Assembly: GCA_035564555.1 (NCBI GenBank)
Contig: DATMTS010000002.1
Coordinates: 1-64,000, forward strand
Length of the DNA stretch: 64,000 nucleotides
DNA from: DATMTS01 sp035564555
GTDB lineage: Bacteria > Actinomycetota > Actinomycetes > Actinomycetales > Microbacteriaceae
Direction: 5' to 3'
Notes under the pieces: generated by a model
The model's database searches: none
Told to the model about the DNA's origin: nothing
The model's input: only the letters and a program-made list of their open reading frames with translations
Position numbers and translations under genes: made by a program
Shown here: piece after piece, positions 8,326 to 16,975 of the stretch
How the letters are laid out: each line of letters starts with the position of its first letter
Position numbering within the stretch: position 1 is the first letter of the stretch

Positions 8326-9435
8326 TCAAACTCCTTCGGTGGCTGCGGCCGTAAGGTCTGCGGTCGTCACGGCTTCGGTCGTGTTTTCTGCCGTCGTGTC
8401 TGCTCGGATGCCGTCCGGCCGCGCGATGACGAGGATGTCGTTCCCGAGGCGTTCGAGTCCTGTCAGGGTGAGGCGACGTTGTTCGCCGATCGTGCCGACG
8501 CCGATGTCGCCGATCGCAAGCCGCGGCCCGCCCAGCAGCGTCGGCGCAAGGTAGACGCAGTACTCGTCGACCAGACCGGCGCTCACGAGCGCGCCGGCGA
8601 TCGTGGGACCGCCCTCGACGTAGACGCGACGCACGCCGCGTTCGCGCAAGTCGTTCAGGATGCCTGCCAGGTCGTGCCGTCGCTCCAGCAGCGGAGGCCG
8701 CGGGTGCCGGAAGATCGCGGCATCCGCGGGGATCTCCCGGGTTCCGACCACGACGGGTAACGGCTGATCGGGCAACAGCTCGCCGGCGTCGCCCCGGGCG
8801 GTGAGCGCGGGATCATCGGCGAGCACCGTGCCCGTTCCGACCAGGATCGCGTCGTGCGCAGCGCGCTGCTCGTGCACGCGCTGCCGAGCCGCCGTCGAAG
8901 TGATCCACTTGCTGGTTCCATCGGATGCCGCCGTGCGGCCGTCCAGACTGCTCGCCCATTTGAGCGTCACGAAGGGGCGGCCGAGGCGCGCGGCCTCGAG
9001 CCAGTCGCCGATCAGGGCGGTCGCTTCGGCCGCGAGCACGCCGCCGATCACCTCGACACCGGCGGCCCGCAGTCGCGCCGCGCCTCCCCCCGAGGAACGC
9101 CCCGGGTCGGCTATCGCGTACACGACCCGACCGACCCCGGCTGCGATCAGTGCCTCGCTGCACGGCCCGGTTCGGCCGGTGTGGTTGCACGGCTCCAGGG
9201 TGACGACGAAGGTCGTGCCGCGCGCGGCATCCTGTCCCGCCGACTCGGTGAGCCGCGCGAGCGCATCGACTTCGGCGTGAGCAGTGCCCGCGCCGCGATG
9301 CCACCCCTCGGCGACGATGATGCCATCGGCGTCGAGGACGACGCAACCGACGCGCGGATTGATGCCGGTGGCCGGTCCCCGGGTCGCGAACTCGAGGGCG
9401 CGACTCATGGCGTCTGCGTACGCTTGCTCCCTCAC
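8326..9435 (-). CDS. ribD: riboflavin biosynthesis deaminase/reductase
   Basis: About 369 residues: N-terminal deaminase (zinc ligands in TAHAEVDAL and PCNHTGRTGPC) and C-terminal 5-amino-6-(5-phosphoribosylamino)uracil reductase (FVTLKWASSLDGRTA, VYVEGGPTIAGAL). I choose the GTG at 9435 because GGAG lies five bases upstream and it gives the typical RibD beginning (REQAYADAMSRALEFA); ATG at 9408 is an alternative, and the frame stays open into the riboswitch. First gene of the rib operon, directly after the FMN riboswitch. Confidence 0.93.
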   Translation of the reverse strand: MREQAYADAMSRALEFATRGPATGINPRVGCVVLDADGIIVAEGWHRGAGTAHAEVDALARLTESAGQDAARGTTFVVTLEPCNHTGRTGPCSEALIAAGVGRVVYAIADPGRSSGGGAARLRAAGVEVIGGVLAAEATALIGDWLEAARLGRPFVTLKWASSLDGRTAASDGTSKWITSTAARQRVHEQRAAHDAILVGTGTVLADDPALTARGDAGELLPDQPLPVVVGTREIPADAAIFRHPRPPLLERRHDLAGILNDLRERGVRRVYVEGGPTIAGALVSAGLVDEYCVYLAPTLLGGPRLAIGDIGVGTIGEQRRLTLTGLERLGNDILVIARPDGIRADTTAENTTEAVTTADLTAAATEGV

Positions 9436-9472
9436 CCGGTCTCCGTCCGTCTCAAGGACTCCGGGGCTGAGG

Positions 9473-9511
9473 GTGCGGTGCGGCGTCGCCGAACCTCGCG
9501 CCGACCACACA
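9473..9511 (-). promoter_or_regulatory. GC-rich stem, candidate riboswitch expression platform
   Basis: Between the riboswitch and ribD the transcript can pair GTG-x-GGT-CGGCG with CGCCG-x-ACC-x-CAC across a 13-base loop. There is no U-tract. It could be the terminator or an anti-anti-structure of the FMN riboswitch. Inferred by eye without folding energies. Confidence 0.35.
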
Positions 9512-9536
9512 CGACTGCGCAATCGGCACGCGTGCT

Positions 9537-9688
9537 GCCTCCCATCCGGACTGAGGATGCCTGTTGCTCGCATCCATTACCGTCGGTACCGGAATTCCAC
9601 CGGATCAACCGCTGTCGTGCTTGCGCACGGCCGCGGCTCGCGGACTTTCACCGCCGGTTCGGACTCTCACCGACCCCGGAGCACGTTA
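9537..9688 (-). promoter_or_regulatory. FMN riboswitch (RFN element)
   Basis: On the minus strand the RFN blocks occur in order: GGTCGGTGAGAGTCCGAACC, CGGCGGTGAAAGTCCGCGAG, then after a variable stem GATCCGGTGGAATTCCGGTA with CCGACGGTAATGG, and finally AGTCCGGATGGGAG. These match the conserved core of the riboswitch that lowers rib gene expression when FMN is plentiful. The variable arm near 9560-9580 (GGATGCGAGCAACAGGCATCC) pairs on itself. It lies just upstream of ribD, so it would control ribD-ribE-ribBA-ribH. Confidence 0.95.
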
Positions 9689-9790
9689 CTGCTGTCAGTG
9701 TACAAGGCGGGGGTGGCCGCTGGTATTCCCGCCCGTAGTGTAGAGACACGAGCATCGGGGCCCGGACGGGCCGACACGGAATGGACCGCA

Positions 9791-11344
9791 GTGAGCACGC
9801 ACATCCTTGCGATCGATCAGGGCACGACGAGCAGCCGAGCCATCATCTTCGATCACGCCGGTGCCGTCGTCTCGACCGGCCAGCTTGAGCACGAGCAGAT
9901 CCTTCCCCGAGCGGGCTGGGTGGAGCACGATGCCGAGCAGATCTGGCTCAACGTGCGCGAAGTGGTCGGGCTCGCCCTGGCCAAGGCGCATCTGACCCGT
10001 CACGACATCGCGGCGGTCGGCATCACCAATCAGCGCGAGACCACCGTCGTCTGGGACAGGAACACCGGCGAGCCGGTGTACAACGCGATCGTCTGGCAGG
10101 ACACCCGCACGCAGGGCATCGTCGATGCCCTCGCCGCTTCCGGCGGCGTGGACCGGTTCCGCGACGTGACCGGCTTGCCGCTGGCGACCTATTTCTCCGG
10201 CACGAAACTGGTCTGGATCCTCGAGAACGTGCCGGGGGTGCGCGCGCGGGCTGAGGCCGGTGACCTGCTGTTCGGCACGACCGACAGCTGGGTGCTCTGG
10301 AACCTGACCGGTGGGCCGCACGGCGGCGTGCACGCGACCGATGTCAGCAACGCCTCACGCACTCTGTTCATGGATCTGCAGACACTTCAGTGGCGGCAGG
10401 ACATCCTGGATGCCTTCGGCGTGCCGGCCTCGTTGCTGCCCGAGATCCGCAGCTCGTCGGAGGTCTACGGCACAGCCGAGACGAACAGCCTGCTGCGTGA
10501 GGTGCCGATCGCAGGCATCCTCGGCGATCAGCAGGCCGCCACTTTCGGCCAGGCGGGCTTCGAGGCGGGTGAGACCAAGAACACGTACGGCACCGGCAAC
10601 TTCCTGATCGTCGCCACCGGTGAGCAGATCGTGCGCAGCGGCAATGGGCTGCTCACCACGCTGGGCTACAAGCTGGGCGACGGCCCTGCCCATTACGCGT
10701 TGGAGGGCTCGATCGCCGTCACCGGTTCACTGGTGCAGTGGTTGCGCGACAACCTCGGGATCATCGAGCACGCCTCGCAGGTCGAGCCGCTGGCGGCGAG
10801 CGTGGATGATAACGGCGGGGCGTACATCGTGCCGGCGTTCTCCGGTCTGTTCGCCCCGTACTGGCGCCCCGACGCGCGCGGCGCGATCGTCGGCTTGACG
10901 CGTTTCGTGAACAAGGCGCACCTGGCGCGGGCGGCGCTGGAGGCCACGGCGTACCAGACCAGGGATGTCGTCGAGGCGGCGCAGGCGGATGCCGGGGTGC
11001 GGCTGACCGAACTGCGGGTGGACGGCGGAATGACCGGCAACGACCTGCTCATGCAGTTCCAGGCCGACATCCTGGGCATCCCGGTGGTGCGGCCGATCGT
11101 GGCGGAGACCACAGCGCTCGGCGCGGCCTACGCCGCCGGGCTCGCGGTCGGCTTCTGGAGCGATCTCGACGAGTTGCGTGCGAAGTGGCGCGAAGACCGG
11201 CGATGGCAGCCTGCGATGCCGCAAGCGAAGGCGGATCGCCTGTACGGCGGCTGGCAGAAGGCGGTCACCAAGACGTTCGACTGGGTCGACGCCGACGCCG
11301 ACGCCGACGCCGACTACCTCGACAGCGACGCCGACGCCGAGTGA
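9791..11344 (+). CDS. glpK: glycerol kinase
   Basis: 517 residues of the FGGY kinase family; phosphorylates glycerol to glycerol 3-phosphate. N-terminal ATP-site motif AIDQGTTSSRA, substrate-region NQRETTVVWD and WQDTRT, and C-terminal RVDGGMTGNDLLMQFQAD are classical for GlpK. The GTG at 9791 gives the normal family N-terminus; the frame is open well upstream but that part overlaps the riboswitch. The last 20 or so residues are an acidic tail of Asp-Ala dipeptides encoded by GACGCC hexamer repeats, not a family feature. No glycerol transporter or dehydrogenase gene is adjacent. Confidence 0.96.
   Translation: MSTHILAIDQGTTSSRAIIFDHAGAVVSTGQLEHEQILPRAGWVEHDAEQIWLNVREVVGLALAKAHLTRHDIAAVGITNQRETTVVWDRNTGEPVYNAIVWQDTRTQGIVDALAASGGVDRFRDVTGLPLATYFSGTKLVWILENVPGVRARAEAGDLLFGTTDSWVLWNLTGGPHGGVHATDVSNASRTLFMDLQTLQWRQDILDAFGVPASLLPEIRSSSEVYGTAETNSLLREVPIAGILGDQQAATFGQAGFEAGETKNTYGTGNFLIVATGEQIVRSGNGLLTTLGYKLGDGPAHYALEGSIAVTGSLVQWLRDNLGIIEHASQVEPLAASVDDNGGAYIVPAFSGLFAPYWRPDARGAIVGLTRFVNKAHLARAALEATAYQTRDVVEAAQADAGVRLTELRVDGGMTGNDLLMQFQADILGIPVVRPIVAETTALGAAYAAGLAVGFWSDLDELRAKWREDRRWQPAMPQAKADRLYGGWQKAVTKTFDWVDADADADADYLDSDADAE
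11288..11341 (+). repeat. GACGCC hexamer repeat in the glpK 3' end
   Basis: Four to five uninterrupted copies of GACGCC (11288-11314) and further degenerate copies up to the stop encode an Asp-Ala repeat tail. Short simple-sequence repeats like this can change length by slippage without shifting frame. Confidence 0.8.
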
Positions 11345-11356
11345 ATGGCGCGAGCG

Positions 11357-11362
11357 TAGTCT
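11357..11362 (+). promoter_or_regulatory. -10 hexamer TAGTCT, leaderless type
   Basis: TAGTCT ends six bases before the ATG at 11369 and starts only 13 bases after the glpK stop. Confidence 0.45.
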
Positions 11363-11368
11363 GAGGGC

Positions 11369-11854
11369 ATGACCGCACGTCGCTTGTCGGTTCCGCCACC
11401 GGCGTGGTTCCTGCTGGCACTGGGCACGCAGTTTCTCATCGCACGCCGCCGTCCGACGACGACGTTTTCGAGGGCGGCATCCGCGGGGCTCGGCATGGCT
11501 GCCGCCGCGTTGGCGGGTTCGGCGTTCGCCACGTTCCGGCAGCACGGCACGACGGTGGATCCTGAGCATCCCGAACGAGCGTCAGCACTGGTCACCGACG
11601 GTCCGTTCCGTCTCACCCGTAACCCGATGTATCTCGCGCTCGGCTGCTTGCTGATCGCGCACGCCGTGCTGCGCAACTCGCTGCCGGCGCTGGCTCCGGT
11701 CGCCGGATTCGTGTTCGTCATCGACCGGGCGCAGATCCCTGCCGAGGAGCGCGCATTGAGCAGACGATTCGGCGCCGGCTACGAGCGCTACCGCAGCACC
11801 GTGCCGCGCTGGCTCGCCGTGCCGCGCAGGGAGGGGCCAGGCGGAGTCGGCTGA
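11369..11854 (+). CDS. ICMT/PEMT-family membrane methyltransferase-like protein
   Basis: 161 residues with an N-terminal hydrophobic pair of helices and the C-terminal ICMT-like signature: GPFRLTRNPMYLAL followed by membrane helices and then AEERALSRRFGAGYERYRSTVPRWL. This pattern is that of the isoprenylcysteine carboxyl methyltransferase/phosphatidylethanolamine N-methyltransferase superfamily; the RNPMY and E-x-x-L-x-x-x-F-G-x-x-Y-x-x-Y motifs bind S-adenosylmethionine. The substrate in bacteria is generally unknown. It overlaps nothing and converges with the HAD gene 65 bases away. Confidence 0.8.
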   Translation: MTARRLSVPPPAWFLLALGTQFLIARRRPTTTFSRAASAGLGMAAAALAGSAFATFRQHGTTVDPEHPERASALVTDGPFRLTRNPMYLALGCLLIAHAVLRNSLPALAPVAGFVFVIDRAQIPAEERALSRRFGAGYERYRSTVPRWLAVPRREGPGGVG

Positions 11855-11919
11855 ACCCGAGCACTGGCGCGGCCGGCTGAACCCGGGTGCCGCCGCCTCG
11901 CACGAGCCGGCCGACTCGT

Positions 11920-12693
11920 TCAGCGGGTCAGAACGGCGTGCAGTTCGGCCAGCGTCGCGATGCGGATGACACCCTCTGCGGATGCGGCGGCCATGGCAGA
12001 GGCATCCGCATGCTCGGCGGTCGCCTCGACGCGATCCAGCCACACGCCGGTCAGTCCGGCGCGAGCCGCGCCCAGGGCGTCGGTGGTCAGGCGATCGCCG
12101 ACGTACACGGTCTGCGACGAGTCGACGTCGAACAGAGCGCAGGCGCTCTGGAAGATCCGAGCATCCGGCTTCGCCACACCGACGGTACCGGAGGCCACGA
12201 TGTGGTCGAACCGCCCGCCGAGTCCGAGCCGTTCGACCTTGCGGCGTTGATGCGCCTCGTCGCCGTTGGTGATCATCCCGTATCGCACTCCGGGAAGAGC
12301 ATCGCCGAGCGCGTCGAGGCAGGGCAACGCATCATCGTGCAGCACCCAGCTGTCGAGGTAGTGCTCGAAGAACGCGTCGAACCAGGCCGTGGCGCCGATC
12401 TCGTCGAGGACGACGCCGTGGCGGGCGGCGAAGTCGCGGGCTCGCGCACGTCGTTGGCCGGCGTAGTCCAGATCGCCGGCGAGGTAGGCGTGGTAATGCC
12501 GTTCCTCGATCTCGTGCCAGGCGGCTGTCTCGCCGCTGGGGTCGTCGAGCCGGTAGGGATGCCCGAGGCCGGCGAGGTGCGCCAGGAGCGCGGCCTCGAC
12601 CGAGGTGCGGTGCGCGAACAGCGTGTCGTCCAGATCGAACAGCACGACCCGCACGCCACCGCGGAGCCCGCCGGAGCTGGGTCGCCCGGTCAT
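11920..12693 (-). CDS. HAD-superfamily hydrolase
   Basis: 257 residues. Motif I is VVLFDLDDTLFAH near residue 15, motif II is around YGMITNGD, and motif III/IV is KPDARIF...YVGDRLTTDALGA. An alpha-helical cap lies between motif I and II (residues about 25-110), as in class-I HADs such as the YjjG nucleotidase or haloacid dehalogenase group; substrate unknown. The ATG at 12693 overlaps the stop of the preceding GNAT gene by four bases, which decides the start over an upstream in-frame ATG at 12726. Confidence 0.88.
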   Translation of the reverse strand: MTGRPSSGGLRGGVRVVLFDLDDTLFAHRTSVEAALLAHLAGLGHPYRLDDPSGETAAWHEIEERHYHAYLAGDLDYAGQRRARARDFAARHGVVLDEIGATAWFDAFFEHYLDSWVLHDDALPCLDALGDALPGVRYGMITNGDEAHQRRKVERLGLGGRFDHIVASGTVGVAKPDARIFQSACALFDVDSSQTVYVGDRLTTDALGAARAGLTGVWLDRVEATAEHADASAMAAASAEGVIRIATLAELHAVLTR

Positions 12694-13331
12694 CGAGCCG
12701 ACACCGGAAACGTCTCGGACGGCCATCCTTCGGCCGGCGCTCGGGGATCCTCCGCGAGCAGTCCGGCCTGCCAGTCATCGACTCGGCGACCGCGTTGCAC
12801 GCAACCCAGGCGAACGGTGCCTTCGAAGCGGAAGCCGGCACGCCGCGCCACCGCGGCGGAGGCCGTATTGCCGACGAACGCGTGCCATTCCACACGTTGC
12901 ACCCGCAACACCTCGAACGCGTAGTCGAGGATCGTGCGTGCCGCCTCGGCCATCAGCCCGCGCCCGCGGAACTCGCGGCCCAACCAGTAACCGAGTTCGG
13001 CCTCGCCCTCCCCGATCCGGTGTAGGCCGCCCATGCCGATCAGTCGATCCTCCAGCCGCACACCCCAGTTGAGCGAGGTGCCGTCCGCCCAACCGGCCGG
13101 CACGACGATCGTCGCGAACCGTATGGCGTCCTCGCGCGTGTACGGGGCCGGCACGGTCGTCCAGCGCTGCACGTCGGAATCCTGGCACAACGTGGCCAGC
13201 GCGTCGACGTCGTGCTCGTCGGGCGCGCGCAACTCCAGCCGCTGCGTGCGCAACACCGCCGGTTCGCGGCCGCCCTTGCCGGCGGCGCTCACGCCGCCGG
13301 CACCAGGCACGGTCAGATCGGGCACGATCAC
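12690..13331 (-). CDS. GNAT-family N-acetyltransferase (RimJ/RimL-like)
   Basis: 213 residues. After a 30-residue Gly-rich N-terminal tail, the protein follows the RimJ/RimL type of acetyltransferase: TQRLELRAPDEHD, then IGMGGLHRI, the acetyl-CoA binding loop GREFRGRGLMAEA and the late NTASAAVARRAGFRFEG. It probably acetylates an N-terminal amino group or a small metabolite. The GTG at 13331 overlaps the trpS stop (GTGA), and its own stop overlaps the HAD start, so it is in the middle of a coupled operon. Confidence 0.88.
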   Translation of the reverse strand: MIVPDLTVPGAGGVSAAGKGGREPAVLRTQRLELRAPDEHDVDALATLCQDSDVQRWTTVPAPYTREDAIRFATIVVPAGWADGTSLNWGVRLEDRLIGMGGLHRIGEGEAELGYWLGREFRGRGLMAEAARTILDYAFEVLRVQRVEWHAFVGNTASAAVARRAGFRFEGTVRLGCVQRGRRVDDWQAGLLAEDPRAPAEGWPSETFPVSAR

Positions 13332-14344
13332 ACCAGGGGAGCCCGGCGTAGCAGGCCGACCCGCTCGTACGCCTTCGCGAGGGTGACCTCGGCGACCGCG
13401 GATGCCCGGGCGGCATTCGCGGCGAGCATCCTGTCGAGCTCGGCCGGATCGGCCAACAGCTCGAGGGCGCGTTCGCGAATCGGTGCGAACTCCGACACCA
13501 CGACCTCGGCGAGATCCTTCTTCAGATCGCCGTAGCCGCGCCCGCCGTACTCGGCCTCGATCGTCTCGATCGAACGGCCGGAGAGCGCCGAGAAGATGGT
13601 CAGCAGATTCGACACCCCAGGCTTCTCGGCCCGGTCGAAGTGGATCGAGGCCTCGTTGTCGGTCACCGCGCGCATGATCTTCTTGCGGGTCAGCCCGGGG
13701 TCGTCCAGCAGCCAGACCAATCCCGCGCCCGAGTCGGCGGATTTCGACATCTTCGACGAGGGATCCTGCAGATCGTAGATGCGTGCGGTGTCTTTCTGGA
13801 TGATCGCGCGCGGCACCACGAACGTCTCGCCGAACCGCGCGTTGAACCGCTCGGCGAGGTCGCGCGTGAGCTCGACGTGCTGCCGTTGGTCGTCGCCTAC
13901 GGGCACGACCTCGGCGCCGTACAGCAGGATGTCGGCGGCCATCAGCATCGGGTAGGCGAACAGCCCCACATTGGTGCCCTCGTTGCCATAGCGCGCCGAC
14001 TTGTCTTTGAACTGCGTCATGCGGCTGGCCTCCCCGAACCCCGTGATGGTGTTCAGGACCCAGGCGAGCTGAGCATGCGCCGGCACGTGCGACTGCACAT
14101 ACAGGGTCGACGCAGACGGATCGATGCCCGCCGCGATGTACTGCGCGGCGGTACGCCGCGTCTTGTCGGCGAGCTCGGCCGGGTCTTGCGCGACCGTGAT
14201 CGCGTGCAGGTCGACGACGGAGAAGAACGCGTCGTGATGCTCCTGGAGTTGCTTCCACTGCAGCAAGGCGCCCACGTAGTTGCCGAGGTGCAGAGAATCC
14301 GACGACGGCTGGATGCCCGAATACAGGCGGGTCTTGATGGTCAT
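13328..14344 (-). CDS. trpS: tryptophanyl-tRNA synthetase
   Basis: 338 residues, class I synthetase charging tRNA-Trp. The HIGH equivalent is SLHLGNYVGA near residue 17 and the KMSKS loop is SSKMSKS near residue 200; PMLMAADILLYGA and PVGDDQRQHVELTRD are specific for TrpRS. The ATG at 14344 gives the usual family N-terminus; the frame is open upstream inside xthA. It lies 32 bases after xthA on the same strand and is followed without a gap by GNAT and HAD genes. Confidence 0.96.
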   Translation of the reverse strand: MTIKTRLYSGIQPSSDSLHLGNYVGALLQWKQLQEHHDAFFSVVDLHAITVAQDPAELADKTRRTAAQYIAAGIDPSASTLYVQSHVPAHAQLAWVLNTITGFGEASRMTQFKDKSARYGNEGTNVGLFAYPMLMAADILLYGAEVVPVGDDQRQHVELTRDLAERFNARFGETFVVPRAIIQKDTARIYDLQDPSSKMSKSADSGAGLVWLLDDPGLTRKKIMRAVTDNEASIHFDRAEKPGVSNLLTIFSALSGRSIETIEAEYGGRGYGDLKKDLAEVVVSEFAPIRERALELLADPAELDRMLAANAARASAVAEVTLAKAYERVGLLRRAPLV

Positions 14345-14376
14345 GATCGTCCTAAGTAGAGGTGGGAGGAGCGAGA

Positions 14377-15213
14377 TCAGATGGCGTAGTCGACTACGAC
14401 GGGCGTGTGATCCGACCATCGCCGGTCGTACGCCTCGGCCCGGTCGACTGCGTAGTCGAGCACCTTCGCCGCAAGTTCGCCCGTCGCCATCTGATAGTCG
14501 ATGCGCCAGCCGGTGTCGTTGTCGAAGGCCTTGCCGCGCCAGCTCCACCACGTGTACGGACCGTCGACCTCGCCGGCGTGCTTGCGGCCGATGTCGACCC
14601 AACCCAGCCCGGCACCGTCGTTGTAGTGGGGATCGCCCTCGGCTCCGAAGAAGCCGTCGAAGTAGGCGCGTTCCTCGGGCAGGAATCCTGCCCGTTTCAC
14701 ATTGCCCTTCCAATTGCGGATGTCGAGCGTACGGTGTCCGACGTTCAGATCGCCCATCACGACCGCCAGTTCGTTGTGCTTGCGCAGTTGACGCAGGCGC
14801 TCGGTCATCGCATCGAGGAACCGGTACTTCTCGACCTGTTTCGGCGTACCCGCCTCACCGGATGGCACATAGGTGCTGACCACGGTGACGACAGTGCCGT
14901 CGACGTCGTAGTCGGCCTCGAGCCACCGACCTGCCGAGTCGAAGTCTTCAGCACCCAGCTCCACCCGGTGGATGGAGGCCTTTCCGCGGCTGACCAGCGC
15001 GACACCGGCACGGCCCTTCGCCGTGGCCGGGTCGTGCAGGATGTTCCATTGCGGTCCGAGCAGGGACTCCAGATCTTCGGTGGAAGCCCGCACCTCTTGG
15101 ATCGCGAGGATGTCCACGTCTCGAGTGTCGAGCCAGGCGCCCATTCCCCTGCGGAATGCGGCGCGCACGCCGTTCGTGTTGATCGTCGCGATCCGAAGCG
15201 GCTTGGAGGGCAT
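14377..15213 (-). CDS. xthA: exodeoxyribonuclease III / AP endonuclease
   Basis: 278 residues of the endonuclease/exonuclease/phosphatase fold. Metal and catalytic residues are in IATINTNGVRAA, LAIQEVRA, STYVPSG, VVMGDLNVGHR and the final SDHTPVVVDY. Acts on abasic sites in DNA base excision repair. Start at ATG 15213 is supported by TAAACT six bases upstream (leaderless type). First gene of the operon with trpS; divergent from ptsI with only 100 bases between them. Confidence 0.94.
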   Translation of the reverse strand: MPSKPLRIATINTNGVRAAFRRGMGAWLDTRDVDILAIQEVRASTEDLESLLGPQWNILHDPATAKGRAGVALVSRGKASIHRVELGAEDFDSAGRWLEADYDVDGTVVTVVSTYVPSGEAGTPKQVEKYRFLDAMTERLRQLRKHNELAVVMGDLNVGHRTLDIRNWKGNVKRAGFLPEERAYFDGFFGAEGDPHYNDGAGLGWVDIGRKHAGEVDGPYTWWSWRGKAFDNDTGWRIDYQMATGELAAKVLDYAVDRAEAYDRRWSDHTPVVVDYAI

Positions 15214-15219
15214 GGAGCA

Positions 15220-15225
15220 AGTTTA
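15220..15225 (-). promoter_or_regulatory. -10 hexamer TAAACT for xthA, leaderless type
   Basis: On the minus strand TAAACT ends six bases before the ATG at 15213. Confidence 0.5.
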
Positions 15226-15301
15226 GTTGGACCCTCCGACGTCGAATCCGCGTGCCTGCTCGCCGGGCGGACGGCGCGCCGGCTCATCCCGACGGCGGGC
15301 C

Positions 15302-15307
15302 TAGGCT
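15302..15307 (+). promoter_or_regulatory. -10 hexamer TAGGCT for ptsI, leaderless type
   Basis: TAGGCT ends six bases before the ATG at 15314. No Shine-Dalgarno sequence is present. Confidence 0.5.
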
Positions 15308-15313
15308 TGGCAC

Positions 15314-16972
15314 ATGCGCATCAGCGGGATCGGCATCGGTCGCGGCGTCGCCGTCGGAGTCGTCGCACGCATGTCGGAGCCGCTCGGCGAGCCGGCGGAC
15401 GTCGAGTCCGACGCCGATCCGGTCGAGGAGTACCGGCGGGTGGAACGCGCGCTGCGCGCCACGGCCGCGGAGCTCACCGAACGAGCGGGGCACGCCGACG
15501 ACGAGGGGCGCGAGGTTCTCGCGGCGCAGGCGCTGATGGCGGAGGACCCGGCGGTGATCGAAGACATCGAGTCGCTCATCGCCGAGGGCAAGACGGCCGA
15601 GCGCGCGGTGTTCGAGGCGTTCCGCACCTTCCAGCGGGTGCTCGAGCCGATGGGCGGGTACATGGCCGGTCGGGTGGCCGACCTGCGCGACGTCGCGCAA
15701 CGCGCGATCGCCCGGCTGCGCGGGGTACCGATGCCCGGCGTTCCCGCGCTCGATACGCCGTTCGTGCTGGTCGCACACGACCTCGCACCGGCCGACACCG
15801 CAATGCTCGACCTCGAGAAGGTGCTCGCGATCGTCACCCGCGACGGGGGACCGACGTCGCACACCGCGATCCTGGCCCGCTCGAAGGGCCTCGTCGCCGT
15901 GGTCGGCACCGCGGACAGCGACGTTCTGGTCAACGGCAGCACCGTGATCGTCGACGCCGGTGCCGGACAGGTCGTGCTCGACCCGGCCGAGGCCGAGATC
16001 GCGGCTGCTCGTGCCGCCGGCGGCCGGGTGCACGCCGTCGCCCCCTCGAGTCCGGGAGCTCTGAAAGACGGCACGCGGGTGGCGCTGCTGGCCAACCTCG
16101 GGGCACCCGACGAGGCGGCGGACGCGGTTTCGCTCGGTGCCGAGGGTGTCGGTCTGTTGCGCACCGAGTTCCTCTATCTGGATGCCCGGCAAGCCCCGAG
16201 TGTCGACCTGCAGCGGCAGCGCTACACCGAATTGCTGCGGGCGTTCGGTGGCAAGAAGGTCGTGGTGCGGGTACTCGACGCGGGCGCCGACAAGCAATTG
16301 AGGTTCCTCGGTCACACGCCCGAGGAGAACCCGGCGCTCGGCCGTCGCGGCATCCGGGCGCTGCGCGAACACGAATCGGTGCTGCGCGACCAACTGAGTG
16401 CACTGGCGCAGGCTCAGAACGAGACGGACGCCGATCTGCAGGTGATGGCTCCGATGATCGCCGACGTCGACGAGACACGGTACTTCATCGAACTCGGCCG
16501 CGAGATGGGCCTCGCCAAGGTCGGCATCACCATCGAGGTGCCGTCGTGCGCCGTACTCGCCGACCAGGTGGTTCCGCTCTGCGACTTCGTCAGCATCGGA
16601 ACCAACGACCTCACTCAGTACACGCTCGCCGCCGACCGGTTGCTCGGCTCCGTCGCCGGCTATCAGGACCCGTGGCATCCTGCCGTGCTGCGACTGGTCG
16701 AACTCGTGGGGGATGCCGGATCGGCCGCCGGGATCTCGGTGGGGGTGTGCGGGGAGGCCGCAGCCGACCCGTTGCTCGCCGTCGTGTTCGTGGGGCTCGG
16801 CGTGACCGACCTGTCGATGAGCCCGACTGCGCTCGCCGAGGTACGCGAGACGCTCGCCGGCGTCACTCTGCCCGAGGCGCGATCGCGCGCGAAGGCCGCG
16901 GTTCACGCGACCAGCGCCGCGGGTGCCCGGGCCGCTGCCGCGGCGGTCCTGCCGCGGCACCGTTCCCGATAA
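15314..16972 (+). CDS. ptsI: PTS enzyme I (phosphoenolpyruvate-protein phosphotransferase)
   Basis: 552 residues. The phosphorylated histidine is in the swivelling domain motif GGPTSHTAILARS near residue 183. The PEP-binding TIM barrel shows GVGLLRTEFLYLD, RVLDAGADKQLRF, FVSIGTNDLTQYTLAADR and the C-terminal CGEAAADPL with the catalytic Cys. It passes phosphate from PEP to HPr. No HPr gene is next to it; the only other PTS proteins in the window are the IIA-IIB pair at 30.5-31.3 kb. Its stop is three bases from the convergent sdhB stop. Confidence 0.95.
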   Translation: MRISGIGIGRGVAVGVVARMSEPLGEPADVESDADPVEEYRRVERALRATAAELTERAGHADDEGREVLAAQALMAEDPAVIEDIESLIAEGKTAERAVFEAFRTFQRVLEPMGGYMAGRVADLRDVAQRAIARLRGVPMPGVPALDTPFVLVAHDLAPADTAMLDLEKVLAIVTRDGGPTSHTAILARSKGLVAVVGTADSDVLVNGSTVIVDAGAGQVVLDPAEAEIAAARAAGGRVHAVAPSSPGALKDGTRVALLANLGAPDEAADAVSLGAEGVGLLRTEFLYLDARQAPSVDLQRQRYTELLRAFGGKKVVVRVLDAGADKQLRFLGHTPEENPALGRRGIRALREHESVLRDQLSALAQAQNETDADLQVMAPMIADVDETRYFIELGREMGLAKVGITIEVPSCAVLADQVVPLCDFVSIGTNDLTQYTLAADRLLGSVAGYQDPWHPAVLRLVELVGDAGSAAGISVGVCGEAAADPLLAVVFVGLGVTDLSMSPTALAEVRETLAGVTLPEARSRAKAAVHATSAAGARAAAAAVLPRHRSR

Positions 16973-16975
16973 CGC

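Noticed and set aside
13232..13330. Possible second small gene at the N-terminus of the GNAT protein
   Set aside because: It is in frame with and continuous into the acetyltransferase; simplest reading is a disordered tail.
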